Positions 1 through 5,986 of a stretch of 28,143 bases of DNA are shown here, in pieces. The position numbers and the translations under genes are program-made. Under the pieces are notes generated by a model. That model was not told the DNA's origin. It worked only from the letters and a program-made list of their open reading frames with translations, and did no database searches. The stretch covers positions 1 through 28,143 of the forward strand of contig CAZDPJ010000017.1 in NCBI GenBank assembly GCA_964507405.1, written 5' to 3'. This stretch comes from UMGS75 sp964507405 (GTDB taxonomy: Bacteria; Bacillota_I; Bacilli_A; ML615J-28; CAG-313). Each line of letters opens with the position of its first letter. Position 1 is the first letter of the stretch.

Positions 1-78
1 CTTTATGTATTATATTCTTTATAACTGGTTTAATTAACTATTTGAAAAGGAAAAACAAAGTATAAATTATTTCACAAT

Positions 79-118
79 AAAAAACACTTTATCAAAAAAA
101 ATAAATAAAGTGTTTTTT
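79..118. terminator. Bidirectional hairpin terminator
   Basis: A 13-bp perfect inverted repeat (AAAAAACACTTTA at 79-91, TAAAGTGTTTTTT at 106-118) has A-rich and T-rich flanks, so it can terminate transcription from either side. It lies about 100 bp beyond the stop of the aldo/keto reductase gene and probably ends the minus-strand operon. Between it and that gene, 132-166 holds a second fold centred on AAAGGG-GTAA-CCCTTT. Nothing else is recognised in 1-216. Confidence 0.75.
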
Positions 119-216
119 ATTTTTTCGCTAGTTTCAAAAGGGGTAACCCTTTAGTTGGAACTTTGTATTGGTTTATGGTTTATTCAACAAGAAAGATGTT
201 ATGCTTATTTGCGTAA

Positions 217-1161
217 TTAAATTATTGTTCCAACACCATTTGAAAACACCCATTTTCTTTGAGTTATACCTTTAATTGATTTATTGGAAATTGTGTTTTC
301 GATTAATTCAATTGTATCTTTATTTAAGCGTGTTTGTATTGCTTTTATTGAACTTTCCAAATGGATAGGATTTGTTGTTCCTATTAATGAAATAATGTTA
401 TCGTATTTTGATTGCGTCCAAGCAAGTGCAAGTTCACTCATTGAAAGATTTAATGATTTGGCTATTTCATTAAATTGATTTAATAGTTTAAGATTTTCAT
501 TTTTGTTTTCTGGTGAAAGAATGCCTCTTGATAGCATCGGGTTATTTAAAAAACCATTTAAAACCTTTTCAGTTAAAACTCCATGTCCAACAGCACCGTA
601 AACGACAACATTAACACCAAGTTCTTTTGCTGTTTTGATAAGTTTTTGTTCAATATCCCTGTTGAGTAATGAATACTCAACTTCTATGCTGTGAATGGGG
701 TAGACGCTGTTGGCCCTTTTTAGTGTTTCGGCATCAATTTCAGACAAGCCGATATGTTTAACATATCCTTCATCAATTAATGATTTAATCTCTTTTATTA
801 CATCTTCAACAGGAATTTCGGTGTCAAGTCTGGCAGGTTGATACAAATCAACATAATCCAATCCCATTTTGTCTAATGAGTCCAGTAGATGTTTCCTTAT
901 GTTTTCAGGCTTAACATCTAAAAAAGCACCTTGAGGTGTAAAAGTTACTCCAAATTTTAAGGATACAAAAACACTTTCTCTTGGCACATTTTTCAATGCC
1001 TCTCCCAAAACAATTTGAGATTCGCCTCGTTGATAAAAATCTCCGGTATTAAATATTTTGATTCCGTTTTCAAGTGCTGTGTGAATTGTTTTTATGGATG
1101 TCTCTTTATTTGCAAAAGACATTCCCATTGTTCCTAAACCAAGTTTATTGTTTATTTCCAT
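217..1161 (-). CDS. Aldo/keto reductase family protein
   Basis: A 314-aa protein with the (beta/alpha)8 aldo/keto reductase pattern, expected to be a cytosolic NAD(P)H-dependent carbonyl oxidoreductase; the substrate is unknown. An N-terminal GLGTMGM strand is followed by FNTGDFY (37-43), SLKFG with the catalytic-type Lys69, and LYQPARLDTEIPVEDV (about 106-119). Tyr43 and Lys69 of the usual Asp-Tyr-Lys-His tetrad are visible. The Asp position is Asn38, and the usual 'HR.D' reads 'PAR.D', so the catalytic His is missing. I recall this NTGDFY...QPARLD combination from a sub-branch of the family, so it is probably not decay. The start follows a GAGGAGATATAATT ribosome-binding site and lies 2 bp after the amidohydrolase stop, so the genes are co-transcribed. 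Confidence 0.85.
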   Translation of the reverse strand: MEINNKLGLGTMGMSFANKETSIKTIHTALENGIKIFNTGDFYQRGESQIVLGEALKNVPRESVFVSLKFGVTFTPQGAFLDVKPENIRKHLLDSLDKMGLDYVDLYQPARLDTEIPVEDVIKEIKSLIDEGYVKHIGLSEIDAETLKRANSVYPIHSIEVEYSLLNRDIEQKLIKTAKELGVNVVVYGAVGHGVLTEKVLNGFLNNPMLSRGILSPENKNENLKLLNQFNEIAKSLNLSMSELALAWTQSKYDNIISLIGTTNPIHLESSIKAIQTRLNKDTIELIENTISNKSIKGITQRKWVFSNGVGTII

Positions 1162-1163
1162 AA

Positions 1164-2159
1164 TTATATCTCCTCATTAAATTTTTTTACCTGTTTACCA
1201 TTTATCCAAATTTCTGCTAGGTTATTATAATCGACATTAATATTATTTTTAACATCAAAAATTAATAAACTGGCAGGTTTATTAGGGCTTATAACACCCA
1301 AATCATTCATATCAAAAGCATTGCCAATGCTATGAGTTGCCCCTTTTAATACATCAATTAAAGGAATGTTCGCTTTTAAAAGTAGTTCTATTTCTTTATA
1401 AAGTGAATCGCCGTAACTAATAACGGGTGCAAAATAGCCAGAATTTGCATCGGTTCCAGCCAAAATCCTCACGCCATTCTTATAAAGAGTTTCAACTTGT
1501 TTTAAAGCGTTCGCAAAATGCCGAGGGTTGTAGCCAATCTTTTTACCCATTGCAAATGCTTGCATCATACATAGCGTTGGCACAACGGAAATATTTTTTT
1601 TAGCAATAGATTTTGCTAAATCATCTGTGAGTTTTTGTTTCATTGGCAGATGTAAAATTATGTCGGCACCACATTTAATCGCTTGTTTGTATGTTGAAAG
1701 TTTTGTTGCGTGAACAACAACCTTTAAGTTCCTTTTATGGGCTTCTTTTACAATTCTTTTCAAAGCACATTGCCCGATAGAAAATGAATTAAACAACAAA
1801 ACTTTAATGTATTTTGCACCGCAGTTGACTGAATTTGCAACAAATTTTTTTGCATTGAACACAAACAACATAGCCATTGATATTGAAGAAATTATATTTA
1901 ATTTGGTGGATTTGTTGATTAGGGAAGGTGTCGCACTTACATCAAAAGTGGTTGATATCCCATAAGAACTCATTCTTTCAACTTGCATTATGTTTTCCAT
2001 GTGTGTATGAGCATCAATTAAACATGGCATCACAAAGAGTTTGGAGCATTCTTCACTTGCAGAATATTCTATGGATTTTACGATTCCGTCTTCAATGATT
2101 ATTTTTTTATTGCTCAAATTATTTCCGTCAAACAAAATACAATTGATAATCTTATTCAT
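1164..2159 (-). CDS. Metal-dependent amidohydrolase (imidazolonepropionase-like)
   Basis: A 331-aa member of the amidohydrolase superfamily, predicted to hydrolyse a C-N or related bond in a small cytosolic substrate that cannot be named. The protein starts with the small beta-sandwich typical of the family, then gives DAHTHMEN with metal ligands His51 and His53, a candidate bridging Lys119 (AKYIKV), His150 (VVVHATK), His170 (ILHLPM) and Asp237 (LAGTDANSG). The C-terminal part (ISPNKPASLLIFDVKNN) is the returning sandwich strand. All expected metal-site positions are present, so the enzyme should be active. It overlaps the upstream OB-fold gene by 8 bp and is 2 bp from the reductase gene, forming one three-gene operon. 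Some relatives are larger (about 400 aa), so this is a compact version. Confidence 0.8.
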   Translation of the reverse strand: MNKIINCILFDGNNLSNKKIIIEDGIVKSIEYSASEECSKLFVMPCLIDAHTHMENIMQVERMSSYGISTTFDVSATPSLINKSTKLNIISSISMAMLFVFNAKKFVANSVNCGAKYIKVLLFNSFSIGQCALKRIVKEAHKRNLKVVVHATKLSTYKQAIKCGADIILHLPMKQKLTDDLAKSIAKKNISVVPTLCMMQAFAMGKKIGYNPRHFANALKQVETLYKNGVRILAGTDANSGYFAPVISYGDSLYKEIELLLKANIPLIDVLKGATHSIGNAFDMNDLGVISPNKPASLLIFDVKNNINVDYNNLAEIWINGKQVKKFNEEI

Positions 2160-2574
2160 TTGTTTTTTCTACCTTTATTAACTCACTACATTTCATAACG
2201 ACACCAAATAAATTCGATGTTACTAAATAGTTTGACAACACCGTAACACAATCACCAACAGAAACTTTATCATAAAAGTCGGTGTTTGGAAATATTGTTA
2301 ATGCACAACATTCGCCAGAACTACCACCAGATAATTGAATAGATGGTTTGTTGTGAATATCTGGGCCAACATAAATAGCGATGCCCTTAACCATAAACCT
2401 TCTATCTTTATATTTTTTTAAACTTGCTCTAACATCGTTTTTTATTTCATTTAAAAGATTGTCAACAATAAAGGGTTCTGATTGCTGTAATACGGGCATT
2501 GGTGTTGTTTCAAGCAAATGGTTTTTTCTCAATGTTGGATGTAGATGATAATATTTTAATTTCGTTGTAGGCAT
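2152..2574 (-). CDS. OB-fold (tRNA_anti-like) domain protein
   Basis: A 140-aa protein whose C-terminal 90 residues have the tRNA_anti-like OB-fold pattern: a strand with FMVKGIAIYVGPD (about 60-72), a variable middle with a Cys-Cys pair (GECCALTIF), the conserved 'kvsvGDCVTV' turn, and a last strand ending in MKCSELIKV. The family is found in many bacterial proteins with no fixed biochemical role; nucleic-acid or ligand binding is inferred only from the fold. No signal peptide or membrane segment is visible. The ATG follows AAAGGAGGGAGATT, an excellent ribosome-binding site. It is the first gene of the three-gene operon with the amidohydrolase and the reductase. Confidence 0.6.
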   Translation of the reverse strand: MPTTKLKYYHLHPTLRKNHLLETTPMPVLQQSEPFIVDNLLNEIKNDVRASLKKYKDRRFMVKGIAIYVGPDIHNKPSIQLSGGSSGECCALTIFPNTDFYDKVSVGDCVTVLSNYLVTSNLFGVVMKCSELIKVEKTNE

Positions 2575-2598
2575 AATCTCCCTCCTTTAATTGCTTAC

Positions 2599-2629
2599 AT
2601 TATAACATAATTATCGTAATTTTTTGCAA
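2599..2629 (-). promoter_or_regulatory. Promoter of the chromosomal three-gene operon
   Basis: On the minus strand TTGCAA (2624-2629) is followed 19 bp later by TATAAT (2599-2604), about 25 bp upstream of the OB-fold gene start. The -10 is perfect and the spacing slightly long. This is the only good promoter seen in front of these genes. Confidence 0.55.
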
Positions 2630-2842
2630 CAATATAACAGAATTTTTGAATAAAAAATAAGATACATATTTTTATTTTGTTTAGCCTGCTTTTATTTTGC
2701 AAATTTACTTTACGAACATTAAAAAGCCAAAACAAATATATAATATTGACAACCTCACAGCAAATCTATTTTAAGCAAAAACTTTCACTATTCATAAATT
2801 ACAAGAATTTTGAAAATATTTTTAACATTTTTAAAAAAACAC

Positions 2843-2871
2843 TTGATTTTTTCTATAAAATTATGTATAGT
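2843..2871 (+). promoter_or_regulatory. Plus-strand promoter in AT-rich gap upstream of the tRNA-Ser region
   Basis: TTGATT (2843-2848), a 17-bp spacer and TATAGT (2866-2871) form a near-consensus sigma-A promoter reading toward the broken tRNA-Ser copy. Just downstream, AGTGCT and AGCACT (about 2905-2935) can form a small hairpin. No convincing coding frame exists in 2640-3058; this 400-bp gap otherwise shows only AT-rich sequence. The promoter may once have served the tRNA now broken at 3059. Confidence 0.45.
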
Positions 2872-3058
2872 ATTTATGTTAATAAGAAATCGTGTGGGTT
2901 TTGCAGTGCTCAAAAATTTAGTTTTTATAGCACTCGTCGCACAAAAAACAACCTTTATAATCTTGCAAATCATTTTGTTTGTTAATCAAATAGCAAATAC
3001 TAATACATTCAAATTAAGGGTTTGTCTAAAATCGTAATTATTAACGCAAATTAAATAT

Positions 3059-3103
3059 GGAGAGATGGCTGAGTGGTCGAAAGCGGCGGTCTTGAAAACC
3101 GTT
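3059..3103 (+). pseudogene. Truncated tRNA-Ser (5' half only)
   Basis: The sequence begins GGAGAGATGGCTGAG and continues through the D arm and the whole anticodon arm of a tRNA-Ser with anticodon TGA, then stops matching right after the anticodon stem (ACCGTT, ending at 3103). The variable arm, T arm and acceptor 3' strand are missing. The last 29 bp (3075-3103) are identical to 3317-3345 of the intact tRNA-Ser downstream. Base 7 of this fragment is A, whereas the intact gene has T pairing with A, so the fragment would not pair perfectly with the downstream 3' half. It looks like a scar of integration or recombination. Confidence 0.8.
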
Positions 3104-3125
3104 TTAAATCGCACAGTTTCTTATT

Positions 3126-3159
3126 GGGATTTATCCTTTTAGATATTTCGATAAATCCC
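3126..3159. repeat. 10-bp perfect hairpin between tRNA-Ser copies
   Basis: GGGATTTATC (3126-3135) and GATAAATCCC (3150-3159) form a perfect 10-bp stem with a 14-nt loop. It lies just after the break in the truncated tRNA-Ser. It could be a terminator remnant or part of the recombination scar. Confidence 0.5.
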
Positions 3160-3200
3160 TTATATATAGGACAATTTTGAGAGTTAGCAACAACAAAAAA

Positions 3201-3296
3201 TGTCTACCAAAGGACACTTAAATTATTTAAATGTCTACCGAAATGTCTACCAATAAATACTTGACATTTAATATTGAAAATGTTAATATGTCTACC
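3201..3296 (+). repeat. Four direct copies of TGTCTACC
   Basis: TGTCTACC occurs at 3201, 3232, 3244 and 3289, mostly in the larger context AAATGTCTACC. The copies fill the space between the broken and intact tRNA-Ser, and the last one sits between the -10 box and the start of the intact tRNA. They may be arm-type recombinase-binding sites or the leftover end of a lost integrated element. Confidence 0.6.
3261..3289 (+). promoter_or_regulatory. Promoter of tRNA-Ser
   Basis: A consensus -35 TTGACA (3261-3266), exact 17-bp spacer and -10 TAATAT (3284-3289) end 11 bp before the mature tRNA 5' end, as expected for a stable-RNA promoter. Confidence 0.8.
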
Positions 3297-3300
3297 ATAC

Positions 3301-3388
3301 GGAGAGTTGGCTGAGCGGTCGAAAGCGGCGGTCTTGAAAACCGTTGAAGTGCAAGCTTCCTGGGGTTCGAATCCCTAACTCTCCGCCA
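3301..3388 (+). tRNA. tRNA-Ser(UGA)
   Basis: An 88-nt tRNA including an encoded CCA. The acceptor stem pairs GGAGAGT (3301-3307) with ACTCTCC (3378-3384), followed by discriminator G and CCA. The anticodon TGA at 3335-3337 is inside the loop of a CGGT/ACCG stem. A long class II variable arm (around GAAGTGCAAGCTTC) and the T loop GGTTCGAATCC are present. It has its own consensus promoter and a terminator directly downstream, so it is a functional single-gene unit. It shares a 29-bp stretch with the truncated copy upstream. Confidence 0.95.
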
Positions 3389-3393
3389 AGAGC

Positions 3394-3431
3394 AATCGCA
3401 TTCTAACAGTAATGTTGGAGTGCGATTTTTC
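3394..3431 (+). terminator. Rho-independent terminator of tRNA-Ser
   Basis: AATCGCATTCTAAC (3394-3407) pairs with GTTGGAGTGCGATT (3414-3427) over 14 bp with two G-U pairs, followed by a T run. It starts six bases after the CCA end. Confidence 0.85.
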
Positions 3432-3592
3432 TATTTCTGTATTAAAGGCGTTGCTGGATTTGTTGTTCCTACACAAAAAATACAATACACTCAAACTCAT
3501 TACTTAACTCAAAAAAGAAATGAATTTGGAGATTTTTGCAAATGATAGCAAGAACCTTTAACTTATATAACTTGCTTCGCACCACCTTTTAT

Positions 3593-3815
3593 GATTTGCC
3601 TTTTGGCTGTGGTGGTTGGCATAGTTCTCGTAAAAGTCAATGGAAAAAATATTGCTTAAACAATTTAATATTCGTCTATATAGAGTCAATCAATTTATGG
3701 TTGGCTCTTTTTTTATGCAATATTTATTTCTTTATCATTGACTTTGACATACAAATACAAAGATTAAAGTTCTTTTCCGAACTATGCAATTTATATGGTT
3801 GCCAAAAGGCAAATC
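3593..3815 (+). promoter_or_regulatory. Long folded leader of the anti-defence operon
   Basis: GATTTGCCTTTTGGC (3593-3607) and GCCAAAAGGCAAATC (3801-3815) are perfect 15-bp inverted repeats about 190 bp apart. The second arm ends a few bases before the AAAGGAGG ribosome-binding site of the 3837 gene, and can also fold on itself (TTGCC-AAAA-GGCAA). Between the arms lies a terminator hairpin (3682-3714). An overlapping small stem, CACCAC/GTGGTG, starts just before the first arm. Such competing folds suggest attenuation, or a hairpin formed on single-stranded DNA during transfer. A frame open across 3536-3844 is judged non-coding. 3432-3592 shows nothing else. Confidence 0.55.
3682..3714 (+). 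terminator. Terminator inside the leader
   Basis: AGAGTCAATC (3682-3691) pairs with GGTTGGCTCT (3699-3708) with two G-U pairs, followed by a run of eight T. It lies about 120 bp upstream of the first gene of the operon, so it either ends an upstream transcript or acts as an attenuator within the folded leader. Confidence 0.7.
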
Positions 3816-3836
3816 TTATAAAAGGAGGAAAAGAAA

Positions 3837-4100
3837 ATGAATAAAGTTCAAGGTTTAGATAACTTCAAAAAATACTATCTTAAAGAATTTGAATACTTTG
3901 ATGGTGAAGCTTATATCACTTTCAATATAGTTAGTATCAACTTTGAAAAGAAAAACATTGAAGTCGCTGTTACAAATCGTGGAAAAATTAGCGTAATCGA
4001 ATACGACCTAATCCAAGATTGTAATGGCGATTTTTACTTTGAATATGGTTGTGAATTTACAAAAATTGAAGTTAATGATTTTGAAAATATAAATGATTAA
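3837..4100 (+). CDS. Hypothetical protein, first gene of anti-defence operon
   Basis: An 87-aa soluble protein not recognised. It is acidic and rich in aromatic residues with alternating hydrophobic stretches (YITFNIVSINFEKKNIEVAVTN, then FYFEYGCEFTKIEV), which suggests a small beta-sheet fold. There is no signal peptide or membrane segment. A very strong ribosome-binding site (AAAGGAGGAAAAGAAA) precedes the ATG. It is followed after 14 bp by the ArdA-like gene, and the whole row to 7642 is spaced for co-translation. Being first in an operon with antirestriction and PcfK/PcfJ genes, it is a candidate for another host-takeover or anti-defence factor; that is inference from position only. Confidence 0.75.
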   Translation: MNKVQGLDNFKKYYLKEFEYFDGEAYITFNIVSINFEKKNIEVAVTNRGKISVIEYDLIQDCNGDFYFEYGCEFTKIEVNDFENIND

Positions 4101-4114
4101 AGGAGTTTAAAACA

Positions 4115-4672
4115 ATGGATTATACACCAATAAACACAGTTAAAATCGTTATAGGTTCGTGGGGTTCTTACAACGCTTGTAACGAAAAATCACTAGGTTC
4201 TAAATGGCTTGATTTATATGATTATGAATCTTGGGAAGAAATTGAAGAAGAACTTAAAAAAGAAGGTTTTGACCTTAATGGAATAGATGAAGAACTATTT
4301 ATTCAAGATATTGACGGCTTTGACACAAAAGAAATGAATTGTGATTATATGCACCCTCAAAGATTATTTGAACTTATAAAAGAATCTGAAATATTAGAAG
4401 ATACATATAAGTTTGATATTATGGAAGCTTTTTTAGAAGTTAGAAGCTTTGACGAATTTGAAAACCGGGTTAATAGTTATGGTTCAAATTGGACTGACGA
4501 TATTTACTTATATAGAAATATGGATTGGTACGATATTGGCTATGAATTTTTACACGAATGTCATCAAATTCCCGATTATCTTGATAATTATATAGATTAT
4601 GAAAAATTTGGTGAAGAACTTAAATATGATGGCTATGAAGAATATAGCAACGGAATTATAGAAATTAGATAA
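4115..4672 (+). CDS. ardA: ArdA-family antirestriction protein
   Basis: A 185-aa, strongly acidic protein with the ArdA pattern. ArdA proteins mimic B-form DNA and block type I restriction-modification enzymes during entry of mobile DNA. The N-terminal part has the family signature: an IVIGSWGSYN strand (about 11-20), then SLGSKWLDLYDY and an 'LFIQDIDGF' strand corresponding to the family's 'mfqDye'. The middle is a helical acidic segment, and the C-terminal part (MDWYDIGYEFLHECHQIPDYLDNYIDYEKFGEEL) matches the usual 'G.y.v.e...iPe.l..YfDYe.yGrdl'. Length fits the family (about 165-185 aa). The Asp/Glu density is consistent with DNA mimicry. It lies second in the plus-strand operon, where leading-region antirestriction genes of conjugative or integrative elements are often placed. 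Confidence 0.8.
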   Translation: MDYTPINTVKIVIGSWGSYNACNEKSLGSKWLDLYDYESWEEIEEELKKEGFDLNGIDEELFIQDIDGFDTKEMNCDYMHPQRLFELIKESEILEDTYKFDIMEAFLEVRSFDEFENRVNSYGSNWTDDIYLYRNMDWYDIGYEFLHECHQIPDYLDNYIDYEKFGEELKYDGYEEYSNGIIEIR

Positions 4673-4685
4673 GGAGTAAAATAAT

Positions 4686-5006
4686 ATGAAATTATGGACA
4701 AAAGAATTAGAAAATAAAGCAAAAAAATACCCACTATGCTCACAAGAAAATAAAGGTAAAGATGCGAAAGTTTTAGTTAAATACTTTAATCCCTATGGAA
4801 ATGGAACTTGGTTAATAACTGAAGCCGAAAAACAAAAAAATGGCGACTGGTTACTATTTGGATTTTGTCATATATTTGAATGGGAATGGGGTTACATTAT
4901 GTTATCCGAAATTCAAAACACAAAAATAAATGTATTTGGTTGCAAATTAAATTTAGAAAGAGATTTATATTTACCTGAAGATATAACTGTTAGGGAGTTG
5001 CTATGA
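4686..5006 (+). CDS. DUF2958-like protein
   Basis: A 106-aa protein with the DUF2958 pattern: an N-terminal 'klwTKELENKAKKYPLCSQE', then 'VLVKYFNPYGNGTWLITEAEKQ..GDWLLFGFCHIFEWEWGYIMLSEI', and a final 'LERDLYLPEDITVREL'. Members occur in plasmids and integrative elements next to antirestriction genes; their molecular role is not known to me. Eight Trp/Tyr-type aromatics cluster in the central sheet. The ATG follows AAGGAGTAAAATAAT, and the stop overlaps the next gene by 4 bp, so translation is coupled. Function in anti-defence or element maintenance is inferred from neighbours only. Confidence 0.7.
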   Translation: MKLWTKELENKAKKYPLCSQENKGKDAKVLVKYFNPYGNGTWLITEAEKQKNGDWLLFGFCHIFEWEWGYIMLSEIQNTKINVFGCKLNLERDLYLPEDITVRELL

Positions 5007-5242
5007 ATAATAAAAACAAATATGGATATAAAGTTTGCTATAAAGAATTTGGCGAACATAAATTAAAAATACATTTAGTTTGTAATACATATGATGGTGC
5101 TGTTTGGAGTGTTCAATACTATGAAACAAATCCACAATATGACAGAAAAACAAAATGCTTAATTAGACAACCAACTTGGTTCGTTCTACCTATAAAAACA
5201 TATTTTGAATATAAAAGATTATGGAAAGGCTGTCCGTTTTAG
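5003..5242 (+). CDS. Hypothetical protein overlapping DUF2958 gene
   Basis: A 79-aa basic protein (many Lys/Tyr) without recognised family. Two strands are plausible (YKVCYKEFGEHKLKIHLVCNTYDGAVWSV). It starts at ATG 5003, overlapping the stop of the DUF2958 gene by 4 bp, with GGGAG as ribosome-binding site. Its stop lies inside a hairpin (5226-5251). Codon use resembles its neighbours, which supports a real gene. Confidence 0.65.
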   Translation: MNNKNKYGYKVCYKEFGEHKLKIHLVCNTYDGAVWSVQYYETNPQYDRKTKCLIRQPTWFVLPIKTYFEYKRLWKGCPF

Positions 5243-5251
5243 GATAGCCTT
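5226..5251 (+). promoter_or_regulatory. Intercistronic hairpin over a stop codon
   Basis: AAGGCTGTCC (5226-5235) pairs with GGATAGCCTT (5242-5251), one G-U pair, loop of 6. It includes the stop of the 5003-5242 gene and lies 24 bp before the PcfK-like gene. Only a weak T-rich tail follows, so it may be a partial terminator or RNA-processing/stability element that sets expression of pcfK-pcfJ relative to ardA. Confidence 0.5.
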
Positions 5252-5275
5252 CAATTTATTAAAAAGGAGTTAAAA

Positions 5276-5986
5276 ATGATAAAACTTAATTTAACAGCTA
5301 ATACAAAAGAGCAAGAACGCATAAAAAACTATCTTCAAGAAAATGCAAGTGAGATATTAGCAGAAAAAATAAATAACGGAGTCAAAATAACAAAGGATAA
5401 TAAAACTTTAACAAATAAAAAAGATTTAGATGGATTTATGAAATTTGCTTGTGAAGAAGCTAAAAAACTTACTGAACAAGGTGCGAGTTATGCTTGTGTT
5501 GAAGATGAAACTGTATTTGGTTGGGCTATTCACTACTTTGAAGAAGAAAGTATTGAAGGAAAACTATATAACGAAGATGGAACTGAATACAAAGCTGAAG
5601 TCAAGATTACTAAACCAACACAAGTAAAAACTAAAACAGTTAAAAATGAAGAAAAGAAACAAGCAACTTTATTTGACCTTATTGATAACAATACGCGAGA
5701 AAATACAAGTGATAAAAATGAAAATAACATACTTGAAGAAGCTATAAAAGATGAAACAATCTTTGAAGATACTGATAACTCTATTGAAGATGATTCTTGG
5801 ACTGATAACGAACTAGATAAAGAATTAGACAAAATCGACAAAGAGTTAGTTGAAGTTAATAATCAAGTTATAAACACCACAACAGGCGAAATTATCGAGC
5901 CAACAACAAACAAAACAAGTTCGATTGATAAAGAATTAGCAATAATGCTTTATACCCTTTTAGAAGGCAATTTGGAGGTAAAATAA
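5276..5986 (+). CDS. PcfK-like / AcrIIA9-family protein
   Basis: A 236-aa protein with an N-terminal globular part (1-110) of the PcfK type. The diagnostic stretch is VFGWAIHYFEEESIEG (80-95), matching the family's 'evfg.avHYydEddi'. An upstream helical region has FMKFACEEAKKL. Residues 110-236 form a long, very acidic, low-complexity tail ending in a helix (SIDKELAIMLYTLLEGNLEVK). PcfK occurs with PcfJ in Firmicutes plasmids and integrative elements. One branch of this family, AcrIIA9, has been shown to inhibit Cas9. Whether this member does so cannot be told from sequence. The stop overlaps the pcfJ start (TAATG), so the two are translationally coupled. Confidence 0.7.
   Translation: MIKLNLTANTKEQERIKNYLQENASEILAEKINNGVKITKDNKTLTNKKDLDGFMKFACEEAKKLTEQGASYACVEDETVFGWAIHYFEEESIEGKLYNEDGTEYKAEVKITKPTQVKTKTVKNEEKKQATLFDLIDNNTRENTSDKNENNILEEAIKDETIFEDTDNSIEDDSWTDNELDKELDKIDKELVEVNNQVINTTTGEIIEPTTNKTSSIDKELAIMLYTLLEGNLEVK

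Noticed and set aside
2677..3037. Overlapping small frames in the AT-rich gap upstream of the tRNA-Ser region
   Set aside because: They run through a promoter and hairpin sequence, have no ribosome-binding site and give Phe/Lys/Asn-rich products without protein-like pattern.
3536..3844. 102-aa frame in front of the anti-defence operon
   Set aside because: It crosses a terminator hairpin, both arms of a 15-bp inverted repeat and the ribosome-binding site of the next gene; composition is not protein-like.
5533..5841. Ser-rich minus-strand frame opposite the PcfK-like gene
   Set aside because: Antisense image of the acidic low-complexity tail; no start signal.
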